A stretch of 64,000 nucleotides of DNA, taken from positions 62,232,484-62,296,483 of the forward strand of contig CM066313.1 in assembly GCA_033807775.1 (NCBI GenBank). Reading direction: 5' to 3'. Source of the stretch: Saussurea involucrata. Lineage: Eukaryota; Streptophyta; Magnoliopsida; Asterales; Asteraceae. The translations under genes and the position numbers were made by a program. Below are positions 22,166 through 33,851 of the stretch, one piece after another. A model generated the notes under the pieces. The model worked only from the letters and a program-made list of their open reading frames with translations. It did no database searches and was not told where the DNA came from. Every line of letters begins with the position of its first letter. The stretch's first letter is position 1.

Positions 22166-23924
22166 GAGTAAATTACGGATTTGGTCCCTGTGGTTTTCTG
22201 AAATTTTGGATTGGGTCCCTATAAAGATTTAATTACAGATTAGATCACTGTGGTTTCAGTTTTGTTTCGAATTAGGTCCCTCAAACTAACTTGGTTTAGC
22301 TAGAGTCCGTTAAACCCCTCACATGCTCCCTATGTGAGGGGTATTTTTGTCATTTAAAAAACTTGTTTTTAAATTCTGTTTTGATAAAACCCTAATGCGA
22401 TCAGCGATTATACGACAATGACGAACTCCGCTCTATCTGGTCACTCTCAAGAGTGATAGAGTGATAACCAGGTTCATCTTGATTACTGTTTGTTGATTTC
22501 AATTTGATTTCGATTTGGATTTCACTCATCTTTCTTGATTGTCTCTTTCGATTCGATTTGATTTCGAAGGTTGTTCTTTTGATTTGTTATCGGTTTATTG
22601 ATTCGAAATTTAAATCGATATATTTGTATGATTTATTGCCTAGATCACTAAGTTTTTAACACAAATGATACGACTGTGTTTGTAGATCTAGTTAGTGTTT
22701 GCATACACAAAGTAAACATGATTGTATTCGATTCAATGGAAATTGTCTTAGCTTACAATATCCTTGGGTGATATTTTTTGTTTGTGGAGTGAACTTGTGA
22801 TGGGTTATGTTAATCTGTGTTGGGATGCCTGAGTTACTTAGTAGGCTCACTTATGCTCCCTATTTTTGGCATTCTTTGTTGTTTATTGGATGTGGTTTAG
22901 CAGGTGAAGCTAGTGTGGAACTTCAGGGGGGAGGGGTGAAGGATTTCCTAAAGTGGTGAAAAAACCTAGCATAGTTTGGTTACCAGAACAATGATCCCGC
23001 CTACAAGAGCCAGAAACTATTTGCATCATTCATGTAAATTTGACACATTGCAATTTGTTATCAGCTACACTTCACATAATTTGTTGTCTGCAATTTGCAA
23101 TATAATTTATTGGCATTACATTGGATAAAGCTGTCTACAACCTTCCTTTTCTTGGTCATAATCACATCAAATTGAAAAATATGCATAGGTGGCCCCTTTG
23201 TGACATAGAAGGTTTAAGTGTTCACCCATTTTTTTGTTTGTTTGCTTAAGGCATGCATCAATTTGATCTTATATATGTGAAGTATTGGTCTTAACCTGGA
23301 TTTCAATTTCATCAGAGCTTGTTTACTAGCATCCTTTCAATTTCAATGCAGTGACTTTCGTGGAAAAAAAATCTGATTTGTTTGATGAAATTGAAGATGG
23401 CGGTATTAAGGCCTCTTCTTCTTACTCTTCATGTCCTCCCAGCAACACACATAAACTATGCAATAATACCAGATCTGGATTGTCACTTGTTTCAAGTAAG
23501 AAGTTACAGCTCCAAGCATTCTCAAGCAAGATGTTGCAGTTTCAAGCATTCTCAAGCAACAATGAAGAAAGAATGAACATGGTCTTTATTGTTTATTAGT
23601 TGACCTAAAATGGTTTAATAGGTTAATTTAGTTTAATCATAATCGTTAGGAATTATGCATCTGTAATGGAAATTCTCGGTTTGTTTGATGGAAATTCTCA
23701 ATTTGTTTAATGGAAATTCTCAGTTTTTTTATACATAGTTTGTTCAATTGCAAACCTGTTATATAAACATGGTGATGCCAATTTATACATAGTTTGTGCA
23801 AAATTGTGTAAATTGGTTGCATATCTGTGTGTAACATATTGTGTAATACTGTTTGCTTCTGTAATTTGAGCGCAATGTGCAGATCTGTGCAAATACATAA
23901 CAGATCTGGACTTTTTTGAACAAA

Positions 23925-24110
23925 CAAATATTGGACAGACGTGTATATAGAGACAGGAAATCTGTTGGTTTTGGACATATTTTGCAACAACAGGTCTGCA
24001 CATCTGTTGGTTTTGGACAGATTTTGCAAAAACAGGTATGCACATCTGTTGGGGTTGCACATCTATTGTTTTGGACAGATTTTGCAAAAACACATCTATT
24101 GTACAAACTA
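23925..24110 (+). repeat. Tandem repeats, about 43 bp, in MULE-n
   Basis: Three to four degenerate copies of a unit containing CACATCTGTTGGTTTTGGAC and AGATTTTGCAAAAACA. Overlapping minus-strand ORFs of 120-138 codons arise from this repetition and are not supported as genes. Confidence 0.75.
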
Positions 24111-24602
24111 TGTATAAACAGAGTTGTGAACATAATGTGTATAACCATAATTCTCAAAACAATCGTAAAACCAATTATTTACAAAGTGTTTATACACAGG
24201 AATTTTCATAAAAGAAAGAGCAACGTTACATAATTCCTAAACGACTAACATTCAAGATAAGGAACAATAAAAAATCAAAGAACATCCAACTGAGACACGT
24301 AATAATCTTTTCCATGCACAAACTTTTTTCTTCATTGCTTTCATTGATGCTTCAAGTTCTTCCTTTGATATTTCAAGTTCATTTTTAACCCAATACTTGT
24401 TCCAAAGAAGATCCAACAAGTGACAATCTAGAGATGACTTGTTCCAAGAAAGATCCGGTAAGTGATCCAACGCGTAATGCTTGAAACTACAACATCTTGC
24501 ATGAGAATGCTTGAAACTGCAACATCTTGCTTGAAAATGCTTGGAACTACAAGTTCTTGTTTGAAACAAGTGACAATCCAGACATGGGGGGACCTAGCTT
24601 AT

Positions 24603-24630
24603 GAAATACGGTGGCATGTGCCACCGTATT
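24603..24630. repeat. Perfect palindrome in MULE-n
   Basis: Two 12-base arms, AATACGGTGGCA and TGCCACCGTATT, separated by TG. Two more copies of a related GTGCAACCGTA/GCGCTACCGTA motif follow within 120 bp. Confidence 0.85.
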
Positions 24631-25653
24631 ATTTCTCCGGTGAAGGGTAAAAAAAATTAGGTTCGTGAAAGGTGCAACCGTATCGTTATGAAAGGCGCTA
24701 CCGTATTATATTGAAAACTTCAAGAAGGTGCAACCGTAACTCGTGATCAACCTAAAAACAAAAAAAAATAAAAAAACTCTTGAAATCCACCAAAAACCCA
24801 AATAGACATACCGTTACACATTTAAAGTATCCAGAGCATATTTTTGATTAATCAATACACAAATATGTTTGAAAACTAAAAAGTTCTTATAACCCTAAGC
24901 TTGATACACAAGATGATTTCATATCAACAATGCTAAGCAACATTGTAAAAGTGCATATAATTGACCCTACCACCAAAATTTTACACAATCGTGTTCATAT
25001 TACAACAATTCACTCTATACCTATCAAAGAAATTAAATGCATAAGTAATAACTAGGGTTTCAAATGTATGACCAATTTTAGTGTAAAAAGCCAACAAGAT
25101 CACAGAATCAGATTAGTAACAAACCTTTTTGATGAAATGTTCAATAAATCATCAAAAAACAAACACTTATCACCAAACCGAATCGAAAGAAACAATCAAA
25201 AAAGTTGAGTGAAATTGAAAGGATTTTTAAACAAGTAATCAAGAAATCGAAATCAAATCAGTCGAAAGAAACAATCAAGAAAGATGAGCGAAATCGAAAT
25301 CAACAAACAATAATCTAGAAGAACCTGGTTATCAGTGTTGAGAGTTGTTGTGTTCTTCTTCTTCGTAGCCAAAAGAATCGCAAACTAGAATGGTTGGACA
25401 CTCGGACTCGTATCTGATCGTGTAACCAAAAAATGTTTTTGAAAAGGTATATTAGAGTCACAAAAATACCCCTCACTTTAGGGGCATGTGAGAGAGGGTT
25501 AACGACAGTTAACCCAACAAAGTTAGTGAGGGACCTGAACCAAAACAAAACATAAACCACAATGACCATGACCGTAATTAAATCTTTAGAGGGACCCAAT
25601 CCAAAATTTCAAAAAACCACAGGGACTAAATCCGTAATTTACTCTATTATATA

Positions 25654-25774
25654 TGAATTCATTTATTTAAAATATATAATAAAAATTTATATATTATTTT
25701 TAGCAAACTATATCATTAAATGTATCTCATTAATACCTTCAAAATAATACCAATATTTAATATATTACAATTTT
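25654..25774 (+). repeat. MULE-1 left TIR, inner part
   Basis: Continues the arm after MULE-n (ATTCATTTATTTAAAATATA, TTAGCAAACTATATCATTAA, ATATTTAATATATTACAATT) and matches the complement of 41839-41940. Confidence 0.8.
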
Positions 25775-25948
25775 ACAAAAACACAATACGAACTCAACGG
25801 TAAATTAGAATACGAATTAATAACAATATTTGATGTTTTAAAACGCTAAATTAAAACATTACAATACGAATTAAACACTAAATTAAAACATTACAATACG
25901 AATTAAACACTAATTAAATTAAAACATCAATTATAGAGATAATATAGT

Positions 25949-27536
25949 TCACATCTCATTGAATCTTGGTTGAGAATTTGGATAATTTCTCCTATTATGC
26001 CCAGGTTGGTGGCATAGTCCACATTTGCGAGGTTCGTCATGATGACGAATGTCCATCTCATTACGAAATCGGTTTGCACGCCTTTGACCTCGATGCACAG
26101 AAAGTTTCGAGTAATCTGCCTCAATTTTCCAATCCGACTCCAACCAATAATCAACGTGAGAAAGTGACATAAAATCAGAACGATATTGTTCTCTATACGT
26201 CATAGTAGTGTACATAGCTCTCACAATGGAAAGAGGGTCATCCCCTCTATGTCGACAAACTGCAAGAGCATGTGAACATTGAAATCTTTCCATTTGCCAC
26301 TTACCATATGTGCATGTATGTTGAAAATAGTGGACAGTATGTGTATTTCCTCCCGAATCATTTATCCGCAACTTTGTGACAATTCTGTAGACGCCTTCAT
26401 TATAGTCAAACTCGGTCAAGTTATGGCTTTGTGCATGGGTTTCTCGTTTAACAAAGAGACACCACATGCGTGATGGTAGAGGTGTATTGCAGTTCATTGC
26501 AATATCACTATGCTTTCTAAAAAGTTGCACAGTTCTATTGAATGTAAGGTCAATACATGCCTTAATCGATAATTGTCTTGCTCCTCTCAACGCATTGTTC
26601 ATACTCTCAGAGATATTTGTTGTCAAGAAACCCCATCGACGATTTTCATCGTATAAAAGACACCACCGACTTCTATTAATTTGTTTTAAATATTGCCAGG
26701 CTTCAAGATTGATTCTTTTTATTTCTCTCATATAATTAAGAAACTTCCTTTTCTGTGTGGTGCTACCAATAGCCCAACAAAAAGTTTTGAGGCTCAAGTT
26801 CTTGTACCTTTTCATGAGATTACTTCTGATGTGTCGAAGACAAAAGCGATGGTATGCTAATGGCTCTTTCCATTCTTCTAGATTTGTCATTGCTTGAACT
26901 ATTCCTGGATGCCTGTCTGAAATAACACATAGTTGTCTGTCTTGAGCAACAAAACGTTTAAACTGATGAAAGAACCAACACCAACTGTGTGCGGATTCTT
27001 CATCAACAATGGCATAAGCTACATGCAATATATGCTTTTTAGCGTCTTTTGTGACCGCAACAAGCATTTTTCCCTTGTATGAACCCTTCAAATGACAACC
27101 ATCAACAGAAATAACAGGTCGACATAGACGAAATGCATTAATAGCAAGTCCAAAAGCCCAAAATACATACTTGAATGTCACCACATGTGATCATCCGTTT
27201 GGATTATGAAACCAAGTCACAATCGTATTAGGATTTGAAGACCACAAAGTTGCAATGTACTTAGGCAACTCAGCAAAGTTACTTTCCCAAGTTCCATAAA
27301 TAGTCTCTATGGCGTTTCTCCTACCATGCCATGCTTTCCAGTAAGAAACATCTACATGCAGACTATTTTTAATATATGTTTGTATTTGTTTCACCGGATA
27401 TTCAACATCATTTTGAATTGAGTGGAGGTATACGAGGCAATGGTTGCAGAGTTCAAATTTTCTGTTATTATTGCCAATGCAGGATCCGACACAATTGTGT
27501 GCATCAACCCAACGTGTAATCTTCCACATGTGATGA
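25949..27536 (-). pseudogene. MULE-1 transposase, main part
   Basis: Minus-strand Mutator transposase from the rest of the DNA-binding MuDR domain (WKAWHGRRNAIETIYG) through the MULE catalytic domain to the C-terminus. Catalytic candidates: Asp in PVISVDGCHLKGSY, Asp in CVISDRHPGIV, Glu in TNISESMNNAL; CLRHIRSN lies between them. A SWIM-type finger follows (CTYGKWQMERFQCSHAL), then a CCHC knuckle (CGLCHQPGHNRRNY). In both, one Cys has become Tyr. A TGA at 27191-27193 breaks the frame. It continues upstream at 40590 beyond SIRE. The enzyme would cut at MULE ends; this copy is dead. Confidence 0.9.
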
Positions 27537-27541
27537 TTTTT

Positions 27542-28496
27542 TGTTGGTCCCGAAAAGCTATACAAGTTTGTAGAAGGGGGGGGGGGGGTGGTTGAATACA
27601 AACACACGTTTTTACTTTTCTAAATTGTTTATTGATAAATCAAGACAATTTACAACTTGTTGCGGAACAAGATTAAGGATAAACCTAATCTTAACAAGTC
27701 TTGAGAAACACTAAGTTTCTTGCACTAGAAAGAGTTAAAGAAATTACGAATAATAACTTAACAATAAGAGAGAAATAAGAAGATGGTCCGAGCACACTTC
27801 AAAACTGAAGTAAGGATCTTCTTATATACTGCATGCATTTAATGCATGGCAGTATGGCTTTACACGTGGCAGCAGCTGAGTGGTTGCATGTCATTGACCT
27901 TTGTAGACAACCTTAGTAGCCGCATGGTGCACAGTGTAGAATCAGAGTTGTTGTACGATTACAGACAAAAGGGATGTCCGTTCTGACAGTTCGTACGAAG
28001 ACGTGCAAGGGAGGTAAGACAATAGTAACATGCCGGGAGACTTCATGATCAGATTTCGTTGAGTCAGATCTTTATCAGCGAATGATAAAGTTCAGCGATT
28101 GCTGAAGTCTTCTACTTGATACTTCACGTTAAGTGGACAGGTCTTGCTTCGCTGATATCCGCATCAGTTCATGAGTAGACTTGTTGCTGGTTCTTGAGCT
28201 TGATCTTCGACTTCAGCGTAGAACTTTGGTTGACGTGAAACTTGTCTTCAAGGATCATAAGTAAACAACTAACTTATCAGCGATCATCTCATAGACTGAA
28301 CAGGCTCAGAGCTATATGATGATGAACAGTGTTCGCTGAATATCTAATCTAAAGAGTGAGAGTTCCTATCAGTAGTACTATAAAGTCTTAGTACTTATCA
28401 GCGATAGTGAAACTCTGATACATATTGTTTACTTACAATTTTCACTAAGTGTTTAAGAGAGGGTCATTATCAAATCACTGAGGGTTTGGATCAACA
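27542..28496 (-). repeat. SIRE 3' LTR (left)
   Basis: A 955-bp LTR with a G run at about 27576-27589. It contains seven TCAGCG/CGCTGA hexamers. Ends GGATCAACA. Confidence 0.93.
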
Positions 28497-28926
28497 ATCT
28501 CCCCCTATTTGATTATGACATAGCAACAGAGAAAATTGCTATTTAATGAAAACATAAGGATAAAAAGAACTCATAAAATATTTGTCCCTTTTACTATTTT
28601 CTGGGATCTTTTCAGTACTGATGGAGTAAAGTACATTCACTGAAATTTTTCTTTAAACTTCGTAAAGATTACAGAGGGAAGTAGAAAAATTACAAGTACA
28701 ACAAATAAAATTACAAGTACAGAAGATGTAGACAGATAAGGATAGAAAGAATTACAAGGAGATCCTATCCGTCAAAAGGTTCTTCCTTGATGAGAAGTTC
28801 ATTAAGGGTCTTTGATGTGGGAATCATCCAGTCATGGACATTTACTCCTTGATTCTTTTTGTTCAGAGCTTCTTCAAAAATCAAGGGCTTCAGGTGTCTA
28901 GCTTTAATGTCGCGTCTGACTTCACA
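28497..28926 (-). other. SIRE 3' non-coding region with PPT
   Basis: The segment between the extra gene and the left LTR. AT-rich, with the polypurine tract at the LTR border. No ORF. Confidence 0.8.
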
Positions 28927-30015
28927 CTAGTATATGAGATCTCTGAGTTGTTCGATGGGAGTGATTGGAAGCTCAGAGATGCGTTGAAAGTGATGATTTC
29001 CTTGGTAGTCTAGAAAGAATATACCATAAGGATCACTTAGAACTTTGCCAGGAATGAAAGTTTCTCTAGGTGGTAGGGAGGTGTCAAGCGCTGAGAGATC
29101 AGCATCAGGGCCAAGAACTTCAGCACGAGAGAAACCAATACCTGTTTCATTCCGTATAGAAGGACCTGAGTCTGAGACTTTCTTTTCCTTTGCAGAGACT
29201 CTTCTTTGTTGAGGAGGAAGAAGAGTGGAAGGAGGAATATCCACAGCAGAAGAAACCAAGTCGATTTGAGTATTTAAAAATTTCTCGACATGGCTCTTGA
29301 ACTTTGAGCGCGATCCCTGAATGGCTAATTTCACTTCCAACCATTCAGAGAAACCAAACTTCTCTAAAGTAGCAGCATATAAGGTTTGCTTGGTTTTGTC
29401 TTCTCTGAATACATCAACTTCAACAACAGGAACGTCAACGAACAGTCTTCCTCTGATGTTTACTTTGATGATTTTGGATGGTCGAGATTGATAATTCAGC
29501 ATTTCTTTACACCATTTCAAAGTCGTATCAGATACTTTCGTCTTTTCTTCAACGATCCTTTGGGCATCATCCCATAGCTGACGTTGGACATCAATGGGAG
29601 TTCTTTTCAGCGCGGGGTCTTTCACCGATTGTTGGACAAGCTGGATGGCGAGCTCTCTGTCTTTTTCTTCAGCTTCCCTTCTTTCAGCGATTAACCTTTC
29701 AGCTCTGAGGTGATCCTGGTATTCCTTTTGTGAAAGTCTGAACTTTAGAGGAATAGAAGGAAGTTGATCACGCTTCAGGATGATTCGCTGATCTTCGAAT
29801 CTCTTGATCATTTCTTCTCTCTTTTCTTGATCCTCTTCACTCAGCTTTTGAGGAGCCAAGGAAGGTCTGTTTTGGTGAGAGAGCAGCTGTTCTTCAGGTT
29901 CATCAGTCTCAGTGGTTAAATCCAAGACTGGGATTATTTCTTCAGTTCTTGTGGCTGGGATTATTCCTGGTGTAGTCGAAGGAGCTTCAGCGGGATCCTC
30001 AAACAGGGGAGAGGA

Positions 30016-30174
30016 CTAGCTGAAACACAGCGATCGTTTAAGTAAGCAGAGTTGGGGAAGAAAGAGATAGAGAAAAGAATGTGGTTAAGTGTATAGAGGT
30101 TTTATGGATAGAAGGATTGAGATTGAGAAGGGATAGAGGAGGGATGTAGTGTAAGGGAATAGGAGGTAGTGTAC
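30016..30174 (-). other. Putative intron B of the SIRE extra gene
   Basis: 159 nt, TGTCAG/GTACAC to CAGCTAG/TCCTC. Unspliced, the frame stops at 30085. Removal keeps the same frame into the downstream exon. Another AG four bases earlier would shift the frame. Confidence 0.65.
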
Positions 30175-31274
30175 CTGACAAACTGGCTTTTGAAGCAAGA
30201 TCATCAGATTGTCTTCTGCAGCAAGGCCTTTGTTTTTACCTTTGTCAGCTTCAGACGCTGCAGGCTTTGTCTTGGTCCGCTCCTCTAAAGGTTCGTTTAT
30301 CGAAATCCCTTTGAGAGCTGTAGTCTTCTGAACAGGCTTGACGATAAAGGAGTCATCATCATCATCATCATCGTCATCATCATCATTCTTTGGAGAAGAA
30401 GATGGTTCATCATCAGAGATGTCGACAGCCTCATCGTCTTCAGTTTCGTCTTCATCAGATTCAACCTCTTCAGCGTAGGGTGAGGTTACATCAGCAGCAG
30501 CTTCAATGGTCTGCTCTTCGAGTTGCTCCCCCTCAGATATAGAGGAAGGTTTCTCAGTTCCCTCAGGGTTTTCAACTCCCTGAAGTTTTGAAGAAGTAGC
30601 ATCAGCTTCAGTCTCAATACCCTCCCACTCAGCATGGGGAAGGTCTTCTTTATTTTTCTTCTCCCCCTCATCATTACGGGGAAGGTCTTCTTTAGGACTC
30701 TCCCCCTCTTCCACATCATGGTTGGGGGAGGTAACGGACTTTTTAGCAGCAGCAGCAGCAATAGGATTACTGTCTTCTTGGCCAGTAATTCTTATGCAGT
30801 TTTCAATCGCTGCTACTCTGTCTTCTAGGTCAGTAATAGCAGGACTGATCTTTTTGAGATCATCTCGATCGGCCTGAGTGAAATGAGAAGTTGGGGTGTT
30901 CAGGCGATCGATCACTTTCTGAACAATCTCTTTGACCGCAGGGACTTTAGTCTTGATCGTGGAAACTTCACTCTTAAGAGAACCAACCTCTGTCTTCAAT
31001 GATGTGACTTCATTGGACAGAGAGGTGAAGTTTGTTGAGAGAGTGGTTGTGGCGGTTGAGTTTTCAGCGAGGGTGGTAGCAAATTTAGCAATGCTACCAT
31101 CCACCTTCTCCAGATCAGCCTTGGAGGCTTTCTTTTCGACCTCAGTGGTCAAAGTCTTCAAGTTCTCTCCAGCATTTGTAACCGCTGAAGAGTTGGCAGT
31201 TAGAGTGTTGTTGAAAGACTCCATCTTTGTTTCCAGGGCCGTCAGGGAGGTGTTGATATCCCCCAAATTTGGAC

Positions 31275-31358
31275 CTGAAAAATTTATAAACTTATGAACA
31301 GAGAAAAACTCAGAAGTTTGGGGTTGAGAGAGAGAAGTGTGTGGGATTTTGTGTATAC
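31275..31358 (-). other. Putative intron A of the SIRE extra gene
   Basis: 84 nt, CTGCAG/GTATAC to TTTTTCAG/GTCC, with a pyrimidine-rich 3' half. Its length is a multiple of three and it has no stop, so the ORF reads through it. The translation inside (aromatic and Ser-rich) differs from the surrounding Pro/Thr-rich sequence. Confidence 0.65.
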
Positions 31359-32871
31359 CTGCAGGCGGGTTGGCGAAGTTGTCGAAACCTCGATGTCCTG
31401 AAAAAGTTTTGTAGTCGTCTTCAATATTTCCTAGACGACTGGAAGTACCTGCAGGTCCTGTGGTGTGTCCTATCATCCTCTGAAAATGTTCAGCAGTAGT
31501 GTCGCTGAGGATGACGGTTGTTGAGGAGAATAGGGGAATAGATTGAGTGACCAAAGAAGAGGTGAGAGGAATGGAGGATGAGAATGATGGTTGGGTGCGG
31601 GGTTCAGCGTTGGATCCGCTGAGAATCACTTCAGTCTGTAGAGAGGCTGAAGGAGGTGGGTTCATTTCCAAGTTTATAACTTCAGCGTTTAGAGACGCTG
31701 AAGCTGGGATGGAAGGGGTGGTTTGTTCAGTTGTGGCAGAGCGTACCACTGAACTTTCCATCAGCTCTTCAAGATGAGCTGAGGAGTCTTCAGCATGTAA
31801 ATGCTGGGGGGGGGGTTGCTCCTTGGTTTTCTTGATTCTTTTGGAACCAAGTTAGGTAGTAGATAGTTTCCTTTTTCTAGAAGGAGTGGAGGTTGCAGCT
31901 GGGGTATCAGCGGTGGAGATTTCCACTGAATGAGCCGTAGAAGTAGAAGAAGGAGGATTCAGAATAGATAAGGGAGTAGAGAGACGTACCTCGTTTGGCA
32001 GGGGCTTGAAGTCGAGCACCTTAGGGCCAACCTGAGAGAGTTTCAGGTCTCCTACTTTTGGGTAGTTATCCTTAAGGCCGGTTTGGAAGATGGCGCTGAG
32101 GAATCTTGGGTATGGAACCCATGATGGTCTATCAACAAAATCTACTCTGAGCGCAAGATCGTCGTAGATTATCGAGGCCCAGTCAACATGGAGACCCTTC
32201 AGCAATGCATAGCCCATGGCTTGCTGAGGTTGAGCAGCTTGATCAGAGGAGCCACTCTTCGCTGTCATGAAGCTTATCAGGTGTGCGAAGATGAAGTTCA
32301 TCTCGCTGGGCATCTTTGACTTCTTGATTGCAGTCAGTTTCTTCTCGGCCTTTTCTTCTCTCCCTTGATCCCAAACGTACTTCATTGCATCAAAGAATGC
32401 AATGAGTGTTTCTCTATCAACATGTCTCTTGGGATCAGGAAAAGGAACAAATGGTTTATCTTTGGTGGCAACAGGGAGATTCAGTGCTTTTCGAATGATA
32501 GGAGGGTTGATTTTGATGGTGCCAAAATTAGTGTCACAGAGGATGACATCAAGTAGTTTGGTAGGGTCTTTGGATGCTGGTAGCTTAGTGTGTCTGGCGG
32601 TATACCAGAATTGAGATAATAGTAACTGATGAGCAGGGGGTGTTATGGTCAAGGCTGTAGAGAGGCAACAGGTTTTCAGAAAATTCACAGCGTCGTCTAG
32701 ATGTTTGACTTGTTTCTTCGGAGGAAAATCGAACATCGTATGGAGGTTGTTTTATTTTGTAAAAGAGATATCCTCAAGTTTGAACTTGACCTGAGGAGCC
32801 TTGGTGATTTCAAGTTCCTCAGCAGCAGGAGTGTTCTCAGCAGTTGGAATACCAGTAGAAGGAACAGCCAT

Positions 32872-33851
32872 TTCTGTAATCAGCTCAACCAAAGATCAAC
32901 AAAACAAATAGTCTTAATGTGGAAATATTTTCCAATAAGTTGTTTTTGAATTTTGTCCATTTCATTCAGCCAAAAATCCCTTTGAGAAAGATTAGGTTTT
33001 TTCTTGTTTTGAGAAAGAGTTACAAAACGTAGAGATTATGTGTTTTCCAGTTTTCATTTGAAAAGGAATTCTGGAAAAACATATGAAGAACAAGTTTACG
33101 AGTTTTGATATAAACTTGAAGAACAACCATGAAGGTTGTATTCATAAAATCATGAACAGAAAATGATTTCATTTTATAAAAGTTCTTTTGTTTGATCTGT
33201 TAAAAGCAAAGAATAAGATCATAAACAAGTAATGTAGGTAAATAATAAGAGTATTAACCTAGTTCGTCAAAGAAGAAGATGAACAGTTTCTGGAAATTTT
33301 GAGAGCTCAAAATGCAACAATAAATCTTTTTCTTGCTTGGAGGAGAAGTTTTTCGCGTAAAGAGAAAAATATAAACCCAAAAATGGTTTATATAGAGAGA
33401 GTAGAGAGAGAGAAAATCTTGAGCGGGAAAAGATTTTCATCATGACACAGACACGTGTTTGCATTTGATTGGAAGGTAAACGAAACGTGCAATCGTGTGT
33501 CAGAAAAAGAACGTGCCAGGGCTTATCCGTTGTGATGACGTCACAACTGTCCTTTCATATTTTAGGATGTCTCTGAGGTTTTGAAAGATCAGGGACACTT
33601 TTGAAAATATGAAGCACTGAATAGAAATATCAGTGTTGGTTTAAGAAATTTAAAAGTATCGCTGTTAAGGAAGAGATATTCAGCGATGCAAGATGTTTTG
33701 AAATCTTTGCGTTCTAGGCGAACGTCAGCGAGTAAGAGAGAAAACATACCTTGATATCAGCGAATCAATTATGTTCAGAGAGAGAATGATAGAGTGGGTT
33801 ATACAAGTTGATTTTATCCTATCGCTGATCAAATGTGAACCGCTGAAGATT
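32872..33851 (-). other. Gap between SIRE pol and extra gene
   Basis: About 980 bp, AT-rich with A/T runs. No conserved ORF. It is long enough to hold a promoter or leader for the extra gene, but I see no decisive motif. Confidence 0.6.

Larger units (their letters stand above)
22166..25644. mobile_element. Non-autonomous MULE (MULE-n) inside the MULE-1 TIR
   Basis: Terminal inverted repeats begin GAGTAAATTACGGATTTGGT at 22166; their complement ends at 25644. Similarity covers roughly 280 bp and weakens over a few hundred more. A 9-bp duplication TATTATATA lies at 22157-22165 and 25645-25653, diagnostic for Mutator-like insertion. No transposase is encoded. Inside are inverted copies of a GATGTTGCAGTTTCAAGCAT motif (about 23520 and 24500), a tandem block at 23960-24100 and a palindrome at about 24600-24630. 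The 82-codon ORF at 23351 has no recognisable features. Confidence 0.9.
28927..32871 (-). pseudogene. SIRE extra gene downstream of pol, three exons inferred, two stops
   Basis: I infer exons 32871-31359, 31274-30175 and 30015-28927, which give one frame of about 1,233 codons. The start is MAVPSTGIPTAENTP. Stops lie at 32752-32754 and 31852-31854. Residues about 45-320 form a compact region (MFDFPPKKQVKHLDDAVNFL, SQFWYTARHTKLP, INPPIIRKALNLP) like the extra or env-like ORFs of SIRE elements. A Ser/Thr/Pro-rich linker follows, then a coiled coil (LETKMESFNNTL, EVTSLKTEVGSLKSEV) near 31250-30900, an acidic stretch with an Asp run (about 30345-30385) and a C-terminal part rich in charged helices (EEDQEKREEMIKRFEDQRII). 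No signal peptide or membrane segment is evident, so true envelope function is doubtful. It runs in the same direction as pol after a 980-bp gap. Confidence 0.75.

Noticed and set aside
23646..24233. Cluster of 105-138-codon ORFs in MULE-n
   Set aside because: Overlapping frames through a 43-bp tandem repeat; the repetition itself keeps several frames open.
27576..27590. Poly-G runs in SIRE and G2 LTRs as biological signals
   Set aside because: Lengths differ between LTR pairs and such runs are prone to sequencing or assembly error. I attach no meaning to them.
28927..32871. Envelope glycoprotein in SIRE
   Set aside because: No signal peptide, membrane segment or Cys pattern is visible; the product looks helical and charged. 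I call it an extra gene only.
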